64,000 nt of DNA, taken from assembly GCA_964547995.1 (NCBI GenBank), contig CAZJRB010000003.1:70543-134542 (forward strand), written 5' to 3'. A program made the translations under genes and the position numbers. Each line of letters opens with the position of its first letter. Position 1 is the stretch's first letter. Origin of the DNA: CAZJRB01 sp964547995. Its GTDB lineage: Bacteria; Planctomycetota; Planctomycetia; Pirellulales; Thermoguttaceae. This document shows, piece by piece, positions 62,035 to 64,000 of this stretch. The notes beneath the pieces are model-generated. The model saw nothing but the letters and a program-made list of their open reading frames with translations, was not told where the DNA came from and ran no database searches.

Positions 62035-62100
62035 ATGCCCCTCTATCGCGTCAAGTATCAGCTGACCGAAATCCGTACAGGATCTGGGGTCAACTCTTGA
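62035..62100 (+). pseudogene. 5' stub of a gene interrupted by the RAYT element
   Basis: ATG 62035 with GGAG upstream encodes MPLYRVKYQLTEIRTGSGVN and one more residue, stopping at 62098-62100 inside the left inverted repeat of the transposase element. The stop is contributed by the repeat, so this looks like the beginning of a gene, perhaps co-transcribed with csrA, cut off by insertion. Confidence 0.45.
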
Positions 62101-62108
62101 CACTTGAC
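62086..62108. repeat. Left terminal inverted repeat of the RAYT element
   Basis: 23 bp, beginning GGGGTCAACTCTTGACAC. It is the exact reverse complement of 63081-63103. The transposase stop codon lies within it. Confidence 0.95.
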
Positions 62109-63046
62109 ACTTGTTTGGCGAGGGACTTGAGCCGACGCGCCAGGGCTTGATCGTCCGCGGCCTTTTTCTCCAAACGCTGAACGACGCGGTGAACGCCGCT
62201 GCCGTCGCGGTAGCCGTAGTCCGCCGCCACCGTCGTCATCCGCTCTCCGCCCAAACGCACGCGTAGCCATATCGCCACGCGACGATCCGCCTCTTGCGCA
62301 ACCAGCGATTGGATCACCTGTGAAGTCTCTTCGGCGTCGGCTCGCCGCCACCAACGGATTTCCTCGTCGCCCTTCGCCTCGGCGATCATTCCGCGAACCT
62401 TTTCCCATAGTGCATCGCCACCCAGGACCAAGCCGTGGCGGAGGTCGTCCCAGGGCGACCGAACCACCTGTCCGAACATCTGGTCGATCTGCCGGCGATA
62501 CTCGGCCTGGGCCACCTTCCGCGTGCGCCCGAAATAGCTCAGCCAGTCCAGGCAAACCCAAGCCGGCGTTTCCTTGTCGAATCCCGCATAGGCCCGGTGA
62601 CTGCTCCACCGGTACCTCTTCAATTCTCCCTTGAGGTCCGGCGGGATGGGCTGCCGCTTGTTTTTCGGACGGACGGGGTTGAGGTGGAGGTATTTGATCA
62701 ATTGCCGGGCGTAGGCGTCTTTCTCGACCAGGTGCGCTTTGAAACGGCCTTGGAACAGGTGCCCGCTTCGCCGATGCCGCCGATTGAACCGGACGCTGTA
62801 CGTGGTCTGAAGCCAGCCCGCCGCCGCGCTCAGGTTAGCCCGGGGTGTTTGCACCAGCAAATGATAGTGGTTTGGCATCAGGCAGTGGGCATGGATCACC
62901 ACGCCGAACCGCTCCACGGCCTCCTCGACGGTTTCCAGAAACCGCACCCGGTCCGCGTCGTCGCGAAAAATCGCCTTTCGTTCGTTGCCTCGCGCCGTGA
63001 CGTGGTAGACGGCGTTCGCATATTCCACGCGGATTGGTCGTGCCAT
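62090..63046 (-). CDS. REP-associated tyrosine transposase (RAYT, Y1/HUH type)
   Basis: ATG 63046 gives 318 residues beginning MARPIRVEYANAVYHVTARG, the usual RAYT start. The HUH metal motif appears as PNHYHLLVQTP. A tyrosine in the following helix region (TTYSVRFNRRHRRSGHLFQG) is the probable nucleophile segment, followed by IKYLHLNPVRP and YRWSSHRAY, diagnostic of TnpA-REP proteins. The C-terminal 100 residues include a DnaA-like helix-turn-helix (ERMTTVAADYGYRDGSGV). It probably moves short palindromic repeats. It is enclosed in perfect 23-bp inverted repeats. Confidence 0.93.
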   Translation of the reverse strand: MARPIRVEYANAVYHVTARGNERKAIFRDDADRVRFLETVEEAVERFGVVIHAHCLMPNHYHLLVQTPRANLSAAAGWLQTTYSVRFNRRHRRSGHLFQGRFKAHLVEKDAYARQLIKYLHLNPVRPKNKRQPIPPDLKGELKRYRWSSHRAYAGFDKETPAWVCLDWLSYFGRTRKVAQAEYRRQIDQMFGQVVRSPWDDLRHGLVLGGDALWEKVRGMIAEAKGDEEIRWWRRADAEETSQVIQSLVAQEADRRVAIWLRVRLGGERMTTVAADYGYRDGSGVHRVVQRLEKKAADDQALARRLKSLAKQVSSVKS

Positions 63047-63080
63047 AATGCCGTGAACGATACCGCACGCCGCGATCACC

Positions 63081-63103
63081 GTCAAGTGTCAAGAGTTGAC
63101 CCC
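63081..63103. repeat. Right terminal inverted repeat of the RAYT element
   Basis: Exact reverse complement of 62086-62108. It is followed by two tandem copies of CCCGAACCGCATTG (about 63101-63128). Confidence 0.95.
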
Positions 63104-63223
63104 GAACCGCATTGCCCCGAACCGCATTGCTTGCTCGTGGAGGTGGCGCACCACACCGCGCATGATCCGCTGGCAGTTGTCGTCCATTCGTGGGATGTAC
63201 ACCCCCAATTTTCGACGCTGCAT
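63089..63223 (-). pseudogene. N-terminal stub of a XylR/LacI-type regulator cut by the RAYT element
   Basis: ATG 63223 encodes RRKLGVYIPRMDDNCQRIMR and GVVRHLHEQ, resembling the first strand and helix of PBP-type sensors (RVALLIETARGYGRGVLRGV in the intact gene at 39037). The frame ends after 44 codons inside the right inverted repeat. Its putative promoter region (63224-63687) is shared with the divergent sialidase gene and carries two GCGCAAAT half-sites. The same layout as araA/regulator suggests a second local regulator, now broken. Confidence 0.5.
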
Positions 63224-63400
63224 GGTTGTCGCTCCGTTCCTCCGTCGGGGGCTTCACCACGGACGCTCTATCACGGTGTCGTTCCGAGAAGGAGCTGATC
63301 TTGGGCAGTTGACGCCGTGGGGACCGGGGCGTCCCAAACAAGCTGGCGCTCAGAGAATAGAGTATCACGCGTCTGAATACGCATCCATAGCGTGTTCCAA

Positions 63401-63425
63401 ATGCGCAAATATTTTTGCGCAAATA
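63401..63425. promoter_or_regulatory. Paired TGCGCAAAT sites, 14 bp apart
   Basis: GCGCAAAT at 63403 and again at 63417, in the 464-bp non-coding stretch between the truncated regulator and the sialidase gene. The half-site matches the operator candidates elsewhere but the spacing is 14 rather than 21 bp. No other signal is recognised in this stretch apart from general A/T-richness after 63590. Confidence 0.5.
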
Positions 63426-63687
63426 GAAAAGACGCAAGACTTGATGTTGTGTAGTCTTACAGCATGTGCAGCAGACGGACTCGGAAGATTACTATGGCGA
63501 CGCCTTCATCCACACCAGACCTTTCAAGATACCGTTCCACACCCAACCGAGTGCATTTTCATCCCCCCGCATAATAGATGCCAACGATGGAATTTGAGTG
63601 AATTCCGACATCCCTATGGGATGCTAGTGATTATAAACCTATTATGAACGGAAATTACGAACGTTCATCCATTGAAGCGTTAGAACT

Positions 63688-64000
63688 ATGAAAACATCAT
63701 CATACTCCCTACTTTGCATACTCCCTCTGGTGGCTTTGGCTCTTGTCTTGATCGCTGCCGATGGATCCGTGGCGGATACAGCGGCTGATTCGTTGGTTCG
63801 TCACGTCATGATTGAGCCGGCGACCGCCGAGACGCCGCGGAGCGATACCGCATCGGTGGCCGAACTGGCCGACGGACGCCTGATGGTCGTCTACCACAAG
63901 TATGAAAAGGGAAAGCGCGCGGGCAAGGACCACGGCTTCTGTCGGATCTGGTCGAAGGTCAGTGACAATGGAGGCGAGACCTGGAAGGACCCCCGGATGC
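63688..64000 (+). CDS. Secreted sialidase-family BNR protein (3' end outside window)
   Basis: ATG 63688 starts a frame of 104 codons running off the right edge. A signal peptide (SLLCILPLVALALVLIAADG) is followed by the first propeller blade with DTASVAELADGRLMVVYHKY and the Asp box SDNGGETWKD. It belongs to the sialidase/BNR superfamily, but its DTASVAELADG opening is typical of another branch than the genes at 8873-16425. It is divergently arranged with the broken regulator and preceded by the GCGCAAAT pair. Confidence 0.8.
   Translation, partial: MKTSSYSLLCILPLVALALVLIAADGSVADTAADSLVRHVMIEPATAETPRSDTASVAELADGRLMVVYHKYEKGKRAGKDHGFCRIWSKVSDNGGETWKDPRM

Larger units (their letters stand above)
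62086..63103. mobile_element. RAYT element bounded by 23-bp perfect inverted repeats
   Basis: About 1.0 kb containing only the transposase gene. The repeats supply identical Gly-Val-Asn-Ser-stop ends to truncated ORFs on both sides (62035-62100 plus strand, 63089-63223 minus strand). I see no obvious target-site duplication outside the repeats. Confidence 0.8.

Noticed and set aside
61636..62103. Minus-strand short ORFs around csrA
   Set aside because: They overlap csrA on the opposite strand and show no similarity or ribosome-binding site.
63224..63687. RNA gene or riboswitch in the long non-coding stretch
   Set aside because: No tRNA-like cloverleaf or recognisable riboswitch core was seen; only the GCGCAAAT pair stands out.

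Overview
The window is about 60% G+C and almost entirely filled with secreted carbohydrate-active enzymes, sulfatases and sialidase-like beta-propeller proteins. It also carries a TAT-exported Gfo/Idh/MocA protein, XylR-type regulation and several families of short palindromic repeats. That mix is typical of a Planctomycetota genome (Pirellulales-like), though related PVC lineages cannot be excluded. The taxonomic call is inference; no rRNA, tRNA or other marker gene is visible.

Layout. From 1 to about 38.8 kb nearly all genes lie on the minus strand: a PA14/HEXXH protein running off the left edge (1-2576), an alpha/beta hydrolase, a two-domain sialidase, a beta-helix protein, further sialidases, sulfatases (10.5, 22.5 and 28.7 kb), a run of GH127-like beta-L-arabinofuranosidases (13.5-20.8 kb, the first fused to a sialidase), a GH32 enzyme, an oxidoreductase, a large TIM-barrel hydrolase, a zinc peptidase, a frameshifted proline-racemase-family gene, two more GH127 enzymes and an L-arabinose isomerase (37.2-38.8 kb). 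A plus-strand XylR-like (LacI-type sensor plus AraC-type HTH) regulator at 39.0-40.2 kb diverges from the isomerase. From 40.3 to 57.1 kb the minus strand resumes with an unknown secreted protein, an alpha-glucuronidase-like protein, three GH32 enzymes, a GH140-like glycosidase and a sugar-porter MFS transporter. From 57.3 kb the plus strand carries a GntR chimera, a three-module GH5-GH5-propeller enzyme, csrA, and the start of another sialidase at the right edge. A REP-associated (RAYT) transposase with perfect terminal inverted repeats lies at 62.1-63.1 kb.

How it may work together (inference). Sulfatases would strip sulfate. Sialidase-like, GH32, GH127, GH5 and GH140-like enzymes would release sugars outside the cytoplasm. 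The MFS porter would import sugars and AraA would isomerise L-arabinose. Four places share a direct repeat of a GCGCAA-like half-site spaced exactly 21 bp: in front of a sulfatase, in front of the peptidase gene, between araA and the regulator, and in front of the GH140-like gene. They are good candidates for operators of the XylR-like protein or its paralogues.

The most unusual property is the density of end-preserving gene wreckage. At least ten loci keep a start region with its ribosome-binding site and signal peptide, or a C-terminus with its stop, but have lost the middle or are joined to a different gene. Two breakpoints carry the same 55-bp direct repeat. This could be genuine deletion and fusion at a family-rich locus, or could partly reflect assembly collapse. 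Long reads across the junctions would decide.
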